Assembly (NCBI GenBank): GCA_011365025.1
Contig: RDOF01000004.1
Location: forward strand, 1-64,000
Length of the DNA stretch: 64,000 bases
Source: Candidatus Thorarchaeota archaeon
GTDB taxonomy: Archaea; Asgardarchaeota; Thorarchaeia; Thorarchaeales; Thorarchaeaceae
Direction: 5' to 3'
The translations under genes and the position numbers were made by a program. The notes under the pieces were generated by a model. The model made no database searches. It was not told the origin of the DNA and was given only the letters and a program-made list of their open reading frames with translations. Below, in pieces: positions 29,521 to 38,587 of the stretch. Positions within the stretch are counted from its first letter, which is position 1, and each line of letters begins with the position of its first letter.

Positions 29521-29766
29521 CTACATCTCCATGTCGATGACTTCTTCTTCGGCAGCCTGTGCCTCGGAAGCCTCTCGCGCAATGCCAATCTTGACAAGAG
29601 TCACAAGATATCCGGCGATTCTATTTCTCACTTTCTTGGACTCAACATCGGTGAACTGCTCTACCAGTCTCTTGTTCGTTTCGAAATCAGTTGTGAAGGA
29701 ATCTGGATACAACTGAAGAAGCCTTTTGGCTGCGTTCTTGATGTACTTAGGTCTTATGCTACCCAA
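29521..29766 (-). CDS. rps17e: 30S ribosomal protein S17e
   Basis: Small-subunit ribosomal protein found in archaea and eukaryotes. The 81-residue sequence starts MGSIRPKYIKNAAKRLLQLY and contains TTDFETNKRLVEQFTDVESKKVRNRIAGY, the family core, followed by an acidic tail (AAEEEVIDMEM). It is a single gene, divergent from DNA ligase with a 98-base shared upstream region. Confidence 0.95.
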   Translation of the reverse strand: MGSIRPKYIKNAAKRLLQLYPDSFTTDFETNKRLVEQFTDVESKKVRNRIAGYLVTLVKIGIAREASEAQAAEEEVIDMEM

Positions 29767-29864
29767 TTGTCATTCACCGCGTACAAGTATCAGGTTCGCA
29801 GAGCCCTAGAATACGAATATAAAGCATATGGTCTATCACTTCAGCTGGGAGCGGCGATTCCATT

Positions 29865-31625
29865 ATGCTGTATGAACAACTCGCTCAGACGTATGAAGAG
29901 ATTGAGAACACCTCGGGAAATCTAGAGAAAGTTGCAATCTACTCGCAGTTGCTCAAAAAGGCACAGGGCCATTCTGTGGACAAAATTATCGCTCTAACTA
30001 TAGGCGAGCTGTATCCGAGTTGGATGGGCAAGCCTGAGATTGGTATCGCTGAGAAAATGGCGGTGCAAGTGATTAGTTCAGCTGCCTCCATTCCTGAGAA
30101 GGATGTACAGAGGACACTTCGAAAAGCAGGTGATATTGGATCTGCGGCTGAAGCTCTACTATCGAAGAGCGCCCAGCAAACGTTGATTGCCGAAGACCTT
30201 ACTGTCGATTCAGTGTTTGAAACGTTATCTGCCGTAGCCGAAACTACTGGAAAAGGTAGTAGCAAGGATAAGGTTTCCAAACTCACTGGTCTTCTATCAG
30301 ATGCTTCGCCTCTCGAGGCTAAATACATAATCAGAACGTTAACGGGACAGCTACGCTTGGGCCTTAGTGTAATGGGAATCCTGGACTCTCTTGCTATTGC
30401 CTATGCAGGAGGAAAGGAAGCACGTACTGAATTGGAGCATGCATTCAATGTTTGCAGTGACTTATCGCGAGTGGCCAATGTGCTTTCTCAGAAAGGTATG
30501 GATGCAATTCGGAAAATGAAGGCAGAAGTCGGAAAACCTATCCGAATGATGGCAGCAAAGAAACTATCAAGTCCGAGGGAGATTCTTGAGAAAGCTGGAC
30601 CTGAGGTCCTTGTCGAATACAAGTATGACGGGGAAAGAGTCCAGGTACACAAGGATGGCAAATCGGTCATTCTTTTCTCACGCCGCCAAGAGGAGATTAC
30701 GAAGCAGTACCCGGATGTTGTTCAACTAGTTCTTGAGAATGTAAAGGCTGAAACATGCATTCTTGAGGGCGAGTGTGTTGCAATAGACCCAAAGACAGGA
30801 GCAATGCGGCCATTTCAGGAGCTGATGCGACGTAGGCGAAAGACTGAGATTGCTGAAATGACCGAGGCCGTTCCTGTTGCGGTATATTTCTTTGACATTC
30901 TTTTCCACAACGGAAAGGACGTAACCGGGCAACCCATGCGAAAACGTAGGGCACTACTTGAGAAGATCATTGCGAGAAGTGCCAGGGTGGATTTGACAAA
31001 GGGAGAACTCACGTCCGATCCCAAAAGGCTCAATGATATCTTCACTAAGGCACTTGATACTGGACATGAAGGAGTAATCGCCAAAGCTATTCACGACGAA
31101 TCAACCTACCAAGCAGGCTCACGTAGTTGGCTCTGGATAAAACTGAAAGCTTCCTATACTGATGGAATGTCAGACTCCGTGGACCTTGTAATCGTTGGGG
31201 CCATTCATGGAAGAGGAAAACGTACGGGTGTCTATGGCGCAATTCTCGCATCCGCTTATGACGTTCTCAACGATACGTATCCAACCGTCTGCAAAATCGG
31301 AACGGGTTTCACTGACGAAATGCTGAAGGAGTTCAAGGAGCGACTTGAAGCTCATAGAATGGAAAACAAGAATCCAAAGGTCATTTCAGATGTGAAGGCC
31401 GACGTATGGTTCGAGCCTTGTGAAGTGATTGAGGTTCTGGGTGATGAAATAACGATCAGTCCCACTCACTCAGCCGGAAGGGATCGTGTTGAGGGCGGTG
31501 GTTTAGCAATACGATTTCCCCGTTTCACAGGAAGATGGCGAGATGATAAAGATCCTAAGCAGGCAACAACAGTGGGTGAGCTATTGGAGCTCTTTGAACG
31601 CCAGCGGGGACTGAAGAAACAGTAG
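29865..31625 (+). CDS. lig: ATP-dependent DNA ligase
   Basis: Seals nicks during replication and repair. The 586-residue chain has the archaeal three-part layout: an N-terminal DNA-binding domain, an adenylation domain with the active lysine in EYKYDGERVQVHKDG near residue 255, and an OB domain. Other nucleotidyltransferase motifs are FSRRQEEIT, LEGECVAIDPKTG, YFFDILFHNG, EGVIAKA and WLWIKLKASY. A TATA-like AATATAAAG near 29816-29824 suits the ATG at 29865. Confidence 0.96.
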   Translation: MLYEQLAQTYEEIENTSGNLEKVAIYSQLLKKAQGHSVDKIIALTIGELYPSWMGKPEIGIAEKMAVQVISSAASIPEKDVQRTLRKAGDIGSAAEALLSKSAQQTLIAEDLTVDSVFETLSAVAETTGKGSSKDKVSKLTGLLSDASPLEAKYIIRTLTGQLRLGLSVMGILDSLAIAYAGGKEARTELEHAFNVCSDLSRVANVLSQKGMDAIRKMKAEVGKPIRMMAAKKLSSPREILEKAGPEVLVEYKYDGERVQVHKDGKSVILFSRRQEEITKQYPDVVQLVLENVKAETCILEGECVAIDPKTGAMRPFQELMRRRRKTEIAEMTEAVPVAVYFFDILFHNGKDVTGQPMRKRRALLEKIIARSARVDLTKGELTSDPKRLNDIFTKALDTGHEGVIAKAIHDESTYQAGSRSWLWIKLKASYTDGMSDSVDLVIVGAIHGRGKRTGVYGAILASAYDVLNDTYPTVCKIGTGFTDEMLKEFKERLEAHRMENKNPKVISDVKADVWFEPCEVIEVLGDEITISPTHSAGRDRVEGGGLAIRFPRFTGRWRDDKDPKQATTVGELLELFERQRGLKKQ

Positions 31626-31673
31626 CTTTAGATACATCTACAGGGATTTTGATTCAAGACTGGAGGATTGTAG

Positions 31674-32126
31674 TTGCATAGTATCAAATTGCATGACTCA
31701 AGCATGCACTTTAGTTCCGCTCATTTTGTAATGGGTGCTGACTACTGTGAGGGTCTACATGGTCATAACTACCACGTCGAGGTCGTTCTGGTCGGACCAC
31801 TGAATTCTTTGGGAATGGTCATGGATTTCAGAGAGTTGAAGAAACAGGTTGTACAGATATGTAAGAAACTTGACCATAGAGTACTGCTTCCCGGCGAATC
31901 CAGGGTGATTACTATTCAAGAAAGCGGTTCAAATGTAGTTGTAGAGGCCGCTGGCAAGAGATACGAATTGCCAGAAGAGGATTGTACCATTCTACCCATC
32001 AGCGCCACAACTGTTGAAATCCTTGCACAGTACATTGCCGAATCTCTATCTTTTGATTCCAGATTCCAGATAGAGGTATGCGTTGCTGAGAATGTGGGCT
32101 CGAAAGGCTGTTATTCCTTGACCTAA
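31674..32126 (+). CDS. 6-pyruvoyl-tetrahydropterin synthase / QueD family protein
   Basis: A 150-residue zinc enzyme of the PTPS family. Zinc ligands are in HFSSAHF and HGHNYHVEV, and CEGLHGH supplies the CxxxHGH catalytic motif typical of QueD. LDHRVLL and VAENVGSKGC carry the remaining conserved His and Glu. It could make 6-carboxytetrahydropterin for archaeosine/queuosine, or act in pterin synthesis with the MptA gene that follows. TTG 31674 is supported by GGAGG (31662-31666) 7 bases upstream. Confidence 0.87.
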   Translation: MHSIKLHDSSMHFSSAHFVMGADYCEGLHGHNYHVEVVLVGPLNSLGMVMDFRELKKQVVQICKKLDHRVLLPGESRVITIQESGSNVVVEAAGKRYELPEEDCTILPISATTVEILAQYIAESLSFDSRFQIEVCVAENVGSKGCYSLT

Positions 32127-32280
32127 TTGAAGATGACCCGTGGTCTGCCTCTTGCAATCAGACGAAGTGTTTCACCTCAAATTCATCTACTGCTCTGGCG
32201 ATGCAGCTTTGAAAGAAGTCACGATGACAAAGCTAAAAGGCAGGCGTTATTCTGGGCGGTTGAAATCTGGGGCGTAGCAA

Positions 32281-33096
32281 TTGGTCGTCGACACACAGAA
32301 TGAGAAACCAAGGCACAGGATTAGGCTCAACAAGGTAGGAGTCAAAGACCTAAAGACCTTCATAATTACAGAGCGCAGTGGACTTCGCCACCATCTAATC
32401 CCTAAGGTTGAGTTTACCATAGACCTTCCTGCCGATACAAAGGGTGTGCACATGTCTAGGCTCGTTGAAACCATGAGCGAGGTCATCAGCGAGAAGTTCA
32501 AGGTCTATCCCTCTGTTGAGGAAATCCAAATCCAGATTCTTCAAGCTCTCTCTAAGAAACATCCATTTGAACGCGGGGAGGTCAAGTTTGATTTTGAGTT
32601 TGGATATGCTAGCAGGACTCCTGAGTCAAGGAAAAGGACCTGGGAGGTCTGCGATATTTCGGCTTCCACAAACATGGAGGCAGGCAAGCCTCATAGACAC
32701 AGTGTATCTGTCAGCGTGATTGGAAACACGGTGTGCCCGCATTGCATGGTCAATAACCATGGTATGACCCACATGCAGCGTGCTGTAGGGACTTTGAGGG
32801 TTGTAGGTTTCACCAAAGACATTCCCAACTATGGGGACATGATTGAGGTCATTGAGCAATCCTTCTCAAGTAGAACGTACTCCCTTCTGAAGCTTGAGGA
32901 TGAAATGCATGTGACAAAGCAGATGTATAGCAATCCTCAATTTGTCGAGGATGTCTGCAGGAATATTCTGCAACATGCAAAGGAGAAGTTTCTAGATCGT
33001 GCGCTTGAGATGTATGCTGAGGCAAGATCGCTTGAGAGCATCCACAAGCATGATGTAATCGCTCAGGGCCAAATCGTAGTCAACGGCGATGATTAG
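32281..33096 (+). CDS. mptA: GTP cyclohydrolase MptA (type IB, COG1469/FolE2 family)
   Basis: Opens GTP to 7,8-dihydroneopterin 2',3'-cyclic phosphate, the first step toward tetrahydromethanopterin or folate in archaea. The 271-residue chain shows GVHMSRLVETM, SASTNMEAGKPHRHSVSVSV, TVCPHCMVNNHGMTHMQRA and the EVIEQSFSSRTYSLLKLEDE region that are conserved in this metal-dependent family. TTG 32281 is the likely start, with only a weak GGGG upstream. With the PTPS gene just before it, a pterin pair is suggested. Confidence 0.9.
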   Translation: MVVDTQNEKPRHRIRLNKVGVKDLKTFIITERSGLRHHLIPKVEFTIDLPADTKGVHMSRLVETMSEVISEKFKVYPSVEEIQIQILQALSKKHPFERGEVKFDFEFGYASRTPESRKRTWEVCDISASTNMEAGKPHRHSVSVSVIGNTVCPHCMVNNHGMTHMQRAVGTLRVVGFTKDIPNYGDMIEVIEQSFSSRTYSLLKLEDEMHVTKQMYSNPQFVEDVCRNILQHAKEKFLDRALEMYAEARSLESIHKHDVIAQGQIVVNGDD

Positions 33097-33223
33097 AAAG
33101 CGCTCAAAATTGGCGAAAAATCGTAACTAGTACACACCACAAACCGTTTTTATTACTTTCAAATTGATACTTTCTACTGAAACCATTGGAAAGGTTGAAT
33201 CTTGGGATGCGAGGTGCAGTACC

Positions 33224-36200
33224 TTGAGACGCAGTTTCATTATAATTCTCATTGGCGTTCTCTTAGTGGCTGGTGCAATTGAAATTGTTCCCCTGGCCGG
33301 CTTATCTCATGATGAATACGCATCTCCTTTGATAGAGCCCCTTTCGGATGCAAATCCCATTGAGCATACTAGAACAGCCGAACATACTTCATTGGAGGGC
33401 GTCCTTGATCCAATAGTTGTCGAGAGAAGAGGGTATTCCACATCAGGGGTTCAATATGCTCGGACCGACGCATCACCAAACATCGATTATAGCCTCCCTC
33501 TTGACGAAGATCATGGATGGGTCGCCAGTATGGCGGAATCCACCGTCTGGAATTTGGAGAAAATATACGCAGTGAATGGCACCTTTGATGAAGGTATGCC
33601 CGGAACCAACGTTAAACCTACGGGGTCTGCCTCGTACCATCCTCAGGGGTGGGACGCAAATAGCAGTGACACAGCACAATTTGATGATGATTCGCAGCTT
33701 GCTGCGTATGATTCAAGCGGAAGTAAGTATGTCACCGTTGAAAGCCGAGGTGGAAAAGTAGGGCAAAATGACTTCGGGCATTCAGCTGGGACTCGCGCTG
33801 TCTGGTTTCAGTCAGTTCAGAATACTCCTTATACAGAAGACTTCATTCTCAGTTTTGATTTCTTTTATCTAAGAGGCCCAATTGATGGACCTGATGGCTA
33901 TGATGACCCTGAGGGCAATTGCAGTATCACGCTTTCAATTGATGGTTTTCCTGTCTGGAAAATGAGCCTGTTGCTGTTATCACAAAGAGGCATCTGGCTA
34001 TCGACCGGCGACATACCGGTTCATATTACTGGTGCACCAAGCTCGTTCGCCTTCGAAATAGGATTGGTCATTGATGAGTACTTGGAACTTAATCACAAGA
34101 CGGCAGATTATGATGGCGATATCAATCATCTTCCTGATGGGATTGATAACGCCGCCTACATCACCGTCTTTTTTGATGATATCTCCTTTCTGAAAGCTAC
34201 TCCTCCAACGGCTGAAGAAGTGGACTTGGAACTCAACATTGATGGTATTCCTTCGCCACTGACTGGTTCAGATGGCACTTACACTGCATCTATAGAAAAC
34301 TCATCGTATTGGCAAGCCAACCCTGTTATTACTAGCCTTACATCAAATACCAGTGTTTCATTCAACTATGAAACGAGGTTGCTTTCTCACAGATACGTTG
34401 ATTCGAATACCAATACCAATCCCCTGGAAACAGGTGTGAATTATCTGGTATCTTCTGGTGGTAGTCCGGAATTATCCTTCTATTCCTATCTGGGTTCGCT
34501 GGGTGCCTACCAGAACTTCACTCTTATCGCACGATACCCATATGACTGGGAGAATGTCACCATTCGTGAGCCCCAATCCGGTGATGTCACCAGCCAGTGT
34601 ACAATTTCATTGGGCATGGTGATCATACCAACCTCGCTAATCTTGGATAGTCTGGGCTGGTGGTACTTTGCATTCCATTCATCCAACTACGTCAATTCCC
34701 TCTCGCTTCAGGTCTACGACTCAGGCGGGGACCAGTGGAATACGGAAACCGTGTTCAGAAGTGGCAATTACTCGAGAGCGGCCATTTCAATTGGTTCCGG
34801 AGCAAACATACCCGATCCTCTGAACTCTGTTGATACAACCTGGATAATGCCCAATGGTACAATCTGGTATGAAGAATTCCTCAGCGGAGGGATTGAAGGC
34901 CAAATCTATGGATATGGCATAACCCTTGGAGCTGCTAATACGACTGCCGGAGTATGGTGTGTCCTAGTGTCATGGCAGAATGGCACTGAAATTGCCTATG
35001 GAGAAGCAGTCTTCGAGATTCATCACTCAACGCTTCTATATCCTGCAAGGCCTGTGATTGTAACAGATGCTGGTCTTACCGCAACAGTATTCGTTGTATA
35101 CAAGGATGCAGAGAACAACGACATTCTGATGGAGGACACGGCATCAATTACCGCAAATTGGTCCGCATCAACTATAGTATTCCAACCCAATGATAATCGC
35201 AATCAATGGGAGGCTGATTTCAATACTGCTCTTCTTGACCCCGGAGAATACCTTGTTGTCGTGAATGCATCAAGACCTTACTACGATGATGCCTCATCCA
35301 CATTCATTATTCAGGCAGTTGGAGTAGACAACGACCTGATAATTTGGAACCCCATCATTCCCATGAGTCTTCAAGACACCTATACCGCAGAGGTTCGATT
35401 CATAGACCGTTACGGCGCTGCCATAACGGGTGCCAGTATCAATCTGGATATTGAACCAGTCAGCGGTTTGTCGTGGGGCCATGTTGTGGACCTGGGAAAT
35501 GGGAATTACACTTTCGACCTAACTTCAACGGCATCGGGCACCTACTCGTTGACGGTTTCAGCTTCAAAGAGCTCTTATGAGGCTGCGGAGGCCACATTCA
35601 TTGTTAACGTTGGGGTAATTGATACTAGTCTTGAAACAGTTGGTGACTCTGTGGGCACTATTGAATTTGGATATACCTACAATCTTACTATACGCTACAC
35701 AAATGGAACCGGTTTCGGACTTGCTGGCGCAAGTGTCAGTGTTGTTTCGCCGCCATTGGGTCTGACTGTGGCAGATATTCAATCCCTAGGGGATGGTTTC
35801 TACTCAATTCTTCTCTATCCTGAGGAATCAGGTACTTTCTCAATCCTCATAGAGGTGAGTCTTGACAACCACGAGACCCAGTATCTTCAATTCACTCTGG
35901 TTACAACAAGAATTTCATCGCAGCTAACCTACACCGCAACGGGCTCAACAATCTCAATTGACCAGAACTGCACTGTCACCCTCAATTTTACAAGCAGCAT
36001 GCTAGGTGGCATCGAGGGGGCTAGTTTAGGCACTATAGGGACTTATCTTGGCTTAGTTTTCACGCCAATTCAGGAGATCGGCAGTGGCATTTACTCTGTC
36101 GTAATAACTCCCAGTGATATTGGGACCTACTATATCGCATTCTATGCATCTGCATCGAACCATGCAAATGCGACTGCATTCTTCCCTCTTACTGTGGTTC

Positions 36201-37921
36201 CTGTCCAAACCGATATACACGCAAGCGGCGGAATCTCATCGGCTTCAGTTGGCTATTTAGAGGTTTATGAGCTATTGGTATTCTTTGAGCGTGAAAATCC
36301 CTCAGCTAACATAACGGGCTCCACAATTGAGATATTCTTTGACAGCTTGGAAACTCTGGATTGGAACGTTGCGCCATTCGGCAGTGGCTACCTGATATCT
36401 TTGGGGGCTAGTGAGCTGGGCAGGTGGAGCATTACAATCACAGCTAATTCGACAGGGTATCAACCCGCAAGTATGAGATTCGTCCTCTTCGTTGTCGAAC
36501 TCGCGACCGAGTTGAGTAGCACCAGCCCCTTGGAAGCGTTGTACTATGGTCGAAGCTATGGCTTCATTTACGAATACAGGCTAGCCTCAAACGGTACCGC
36601 CATAACAGGGGCTACACTTGTTGCTATCGGTTCAGGTTCCGATTGGCTTCTATTCACCGATTTGGGCGATGGACGCTATCGAATCGAGTTGACGCCCGAA
36701 GAGATTGGGTCATTCAGCATACAAATCTCTCTGCGAGAGTATGGATTTCAGCAGCGAATAACAGAGCTTGCTTTCCAAGTTGTGGAAGTTCCCTTGCATA
36801 TTGAGGCCGATTCGTTCATTTGGAATGAGGGTGAGTCACTTCCAGTGACCATAACCTTACTCAATGATCTAGATGAATATGTTTCTGGGGCCGAAGTCAC
36901 CTATCACCTACTATACCGAGATGGTGAGGTCAGCTGGGGTACTATGGAGATGATCAGTCCCGGCGTGTATTCCGTACTCCTTAATCCGGAATGGCATGAT
37001 GATGGGGGCTACGAGATACGAATAACCGTCAACTTGGATAATCATGAGCTCTCTGCTTCATTCATTCAGCCAGTCATTGGAATCCCAAGCAACGTGGGCA
37101 TTGTGATGAAGTTCCTGCAGCAGTACGGGGTGCCTGCAGGAGCTGCCATAGGTCTTCTTGTCTTCTCACTTATTGGATACAGATCCTATGATATGAAGAA
37201 ACGCCGCGAGTACTTGGAGGCCTTGGCTGTTAAGAAGCGATTTGATGATATTGACAATCTCATCGGAATCATCATTCTCCATGGCAAGAGTGGACTACCA
37301 ATCTACTCCAATGTTCTAAAAGGTGGTTTCGAGGAAGGCATGATTTCTGCCTTCATTACGGCCATCACTCACTTCCGACAGGAATTTGTGAGGGATGACG
37401 AAGAGGACCTAACCTATGAGGTCATTCCAATCTCGGATATAATTCGGGCTGTGCCAACTCGGAACCTTGTCTGTGCCTTTATCACGGTATCCAAGGCATC
37501 AATGCAACAAGAAGATCGGATGGTTGCTTTCGCAAAGGAGATCGGAGCACTCTTTGATGACGTACTGGAGGACCGACCAAGGGAGTTCCGTGACGAAACA
37601 ATGGCTCTAACCATCCAGCTCACCTTTGAAAACACTCTGGACGGATTCCTGCTGAAGTACTACAAGCGTGCCACAGCCTCGAAATTCCCACGCAAGTTGG
37701 CACCTCTCGAGCATGCAATGTCCGACACAGACCTCTTTGAGTGTGCCAGTGCTCATGCCTTGGCATCGAGTATGGGCGAGCAGGGCATCGATGAGGCAAG
37801 AGGTTGTGCCATTGTCCTTGATGCTATTCGCAGCGAAGTTGTGGCTCCCTGTGACAAGCATGAGATCCACATGCACAGGGAACTGGATTGGCAGCTCTTC
37901 GAAGGTGCCGGAGACATGTAG
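33224..37921 (+). CDS. Giant surface protein: Ig-like repeats, one membrane helix, cytoplasmic longin/roadblock-like tail
   Basis: About 1,565 residues. An N-terminal signal helix (RRSFIIILIGVLLVAGAI) is followed by a long extracellular region. A lectin-like N-part (to about 360) is succeeded by several roughly 95-residue beta-sandwich repeats with a shared end pattern (LGDGxYxxxLxPxExGTFSIxI). One transmembrane helix lies near 1300-1318, then a charged stop-transfer segment (YDMKKRREYLEALAVKKR). The final 240 residues (DNLIGIIILHGKSGLPIYS...) look like the longin/roadblock-type small domain abundant in Asgard archaea. TTG 33224 has GAGGTG upstream; TTG 33164 is an alternative. A sensor that signals to small GTPases is inferred. 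Confidence 0.75.
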   Translation: MRRSFIIILIGVLLVAGAIEIVPLAGLSHDEYASPLIEPLSDANPIEHTRTAEHTSLEGVLDPIVVERRGYSTSGVQYARTDASPNIDYSLPLDEDHGWVASMAESTVWNLEKIYAVNGTFDEGMPGTNVKPTGSASYHPQGWDANSSDTAQFDDDSQLAAYDSSGSKYVTVESRGGKVGQNDFGHSAGTRAVWFQSVQNTPYTEDFILSFDFFYLRGPIDGPDGYDDPEGNCSITLSIDGFPVWKMSLLLLSQRGIWLSTGDIPVHITGAPSSFAFEIGLVIDEYLELNHKTADYDGDINHLPDGIDNAAYITVFFDDISFLKATPPTAEEVDLELNIDGIPSPLTGSDGTYTASIENSSYWQANPVITSLTSNTSVSFNYETRLLSHRYVDSNTNTNPLETGVNYLVSSGGSPELSFYSYLGSLGAYQNFTLIARYPYDWENVTIREPQSGDVTSQCTISLGMVIIPTSLILDSLGWWYFAFHSSNYVNSLSLQVYDSGGDQWNTETVFRSGNYSRAAISIGSGANIPDPLNSVDTTWIMPNGTIWYEEFLSGGIEGQIYGYGITLGAANTTAGVWCVLVSWQNGTEIAYGEAVFEIHHSTLLYPARPVIVTDAGLTATVFVVYKDAENNDILMEDTASITANWSASTIVFQPNDNRNQWEADFNTALLDPGEYLVVVNASRPYYDDASSTFIIQAVGVDNDLIIWNPIIPMSLQDTYTAEVRFIDRYGAAITGASINLDIEPVSGLSWGHVVDLGNGNYTFDLTSTASGTYSLTVSASKSSYEAAEATFIVNVGVIDTSLETVGDSVGTIEFGYTYNLTIRYTNGTGFGLAGASVSVVSPPLGLTVADIQSLGDGFYSILLYPEESGTFSILIEVSLDNHETQYLQFTLVTTRISSQLTYTATGSTISIDQNCTVTLNFTSSMLGGIEGASLGTIGTYLGLVFTPIQEIGSGIYSVVITPSDIGTYYIAFYASASNHANATAFFPLTVVPVQTDIHASGGISSASVGYLEVYELLVFFERENPSANITGSTIEIFFDSLETLDWNVAPFGSGYLISLGASELGRWSITITANSTGYQPASMRFVLFVVELATELSSTSPLEALYYGRSYGFIYEYRLASNGTAITGATLVAIGSGSDWLLFTDLGDGRYRIELTPEEIGSFSIQISLREYGFQQRITELAFQVVEVPLHIEADSFIWNEGESLPVTITLLNDLDEYVSGAEVTYHLLYRDGEVSWGTMEMISPGVYSVLLNPEWHDDGGYEIRITVNLDNHELSASFIQPVIGIPSNVGIVMKFLQQYGVPAGAAIGLLVFSLIGYRSYDMKKRREYLEALAVKKRFDDIDNLIGIIILHGKSGLPIYSNVLKGGFEEGMISAFITAITHFRQEFVRDDEEDLTYEVIPISDIIRAVPTRNLVCAFITVSKASMQQEDRMVAFAKEIGALFDDVLEDRPREFRDETMALTIQLTFENTLDGFLLKYYKRATASKFPRKLAPLEHAMSDTDLFECASAHALASSMGEQGIDEARGCAIVLDAIRSEVVAPCDKHEIHMHRELDWQLFEGAGDM

Positions 37922-38168
37922 TCATATCCCCTCTACTTATTGACCACCCTCTCCCCTTTGCTTCGTTTGGAACGGCTTTCGCAGTGTACCACAGAATGAC
38001 GCCAGACGCCGTCTACGTTACCCAGGTTGCCATACTCTCCACATAGTCCTCTCGTATTACCTTGATATCACCCTAATACTTCATACGTTTTATCAATCTT
38101 TATAAGAAACTCTAGCGGAAATGAAGGTGAGTTGTACCACAGTAACCAAAACAACGGAGATGCGAATA
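37922..38168. other. Intergenic region with TATA-like element
   Basis: No gene seen. TTTATAAG at 38099-38106 is a good TATA match and could start transcription near 38130, ahead of the small ORF at 38169. Nothing else is notable. Confidence 0.4.
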
Positions 38169-38309
38169 ATGGCCGACAATGCACGACCCAGCTCAACCCT
38201 GCAGAAGAATGCTGAAGTTCTCCATGTCCTCTATGGACTCCTTGACAGTGACAGAGAACCGACCGACGCCGATGCAGCCAGTCTTAGATATCTATACGCC
38301 AGTTCCTAA
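38169..38309 (+). CDS. Small hypothetical protein, 46 residues
   Basis: Begins MADNARPSSTLQKNAEVLHV and has a short amphipathic helix followed by an acidic middle (DSDREPTDADA). GGAGA at 38156-38160 lies 8 bases upstream of the ATG, and a TATA element lies near 38100, so expression signals are good. A longer form could begin at ATG 38121. No family recognised. Confidence 0.45.
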   Translation: MADNARPSSTLQKNAEVLHVLYGLLDSDREPTDADAASLRYLYASS

Positions 38310-38336
38310 ACCATCCTTTACTCTCCTCATGTAACA

Positions 38337-38555
38337 ATGAGGCCAATTCGCTGTCTCCGATGCACCTCCCGGCAAAGTGAGACACAGTGGTGGGCTCCCT
38401 TCGGGGACCCGCCACACCAACCAATTGAGTTGACTGAGATGACACCGACTGAAACAACAAAATTAGCACGATCAAAGGGGTCCGCGACTATTCTTAGGCG
38501 ACACCGATTGGTGTCTGACAGAATGATGCGCCGTCGGCTTAAGAAATTGAGATGA
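38337..38555 (+). CDS. Doubtful small basic ORF, 72 residues, over a strong RNA hairpin
   Basis: The translation ends in an arginine-rich stretch (DRMMRRRLKKLR), which could be a nucleic-acid-binding tail. No Shine-Dalgarno precedes the ATG. The frame spans the very stable hairpin at 38387-38415, so this stretch may instead be a structured non-coding RNA. Confidence 0.28.
   Translation: MRPIRCLRCTSRQSETQWWAPFGDPPHQPIELTEMTPTETTKLARSKGSATILRRHRLVSDRMMRRRLKKLR
38387..38415 (+). other. Stable 12-bp hairpin with UUCG tetraloop
   Basis: GTGGTGGG, a bulged C, then TCCC pairs with GGGACCCGCCAC across a TTCG loop closed by C-G. The cUUCGg tetraloop is among the most stable in RNA. A second small stem, GACACC-GATT-GGTGTC, lies downstream near 38501-38516. 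This suggests a structured RNA in this stretch. Confidence 0.5.
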
Positions 38556-38587
38556 AGTACAGACCTCCTGATTTTTGGAGTCGGCGT

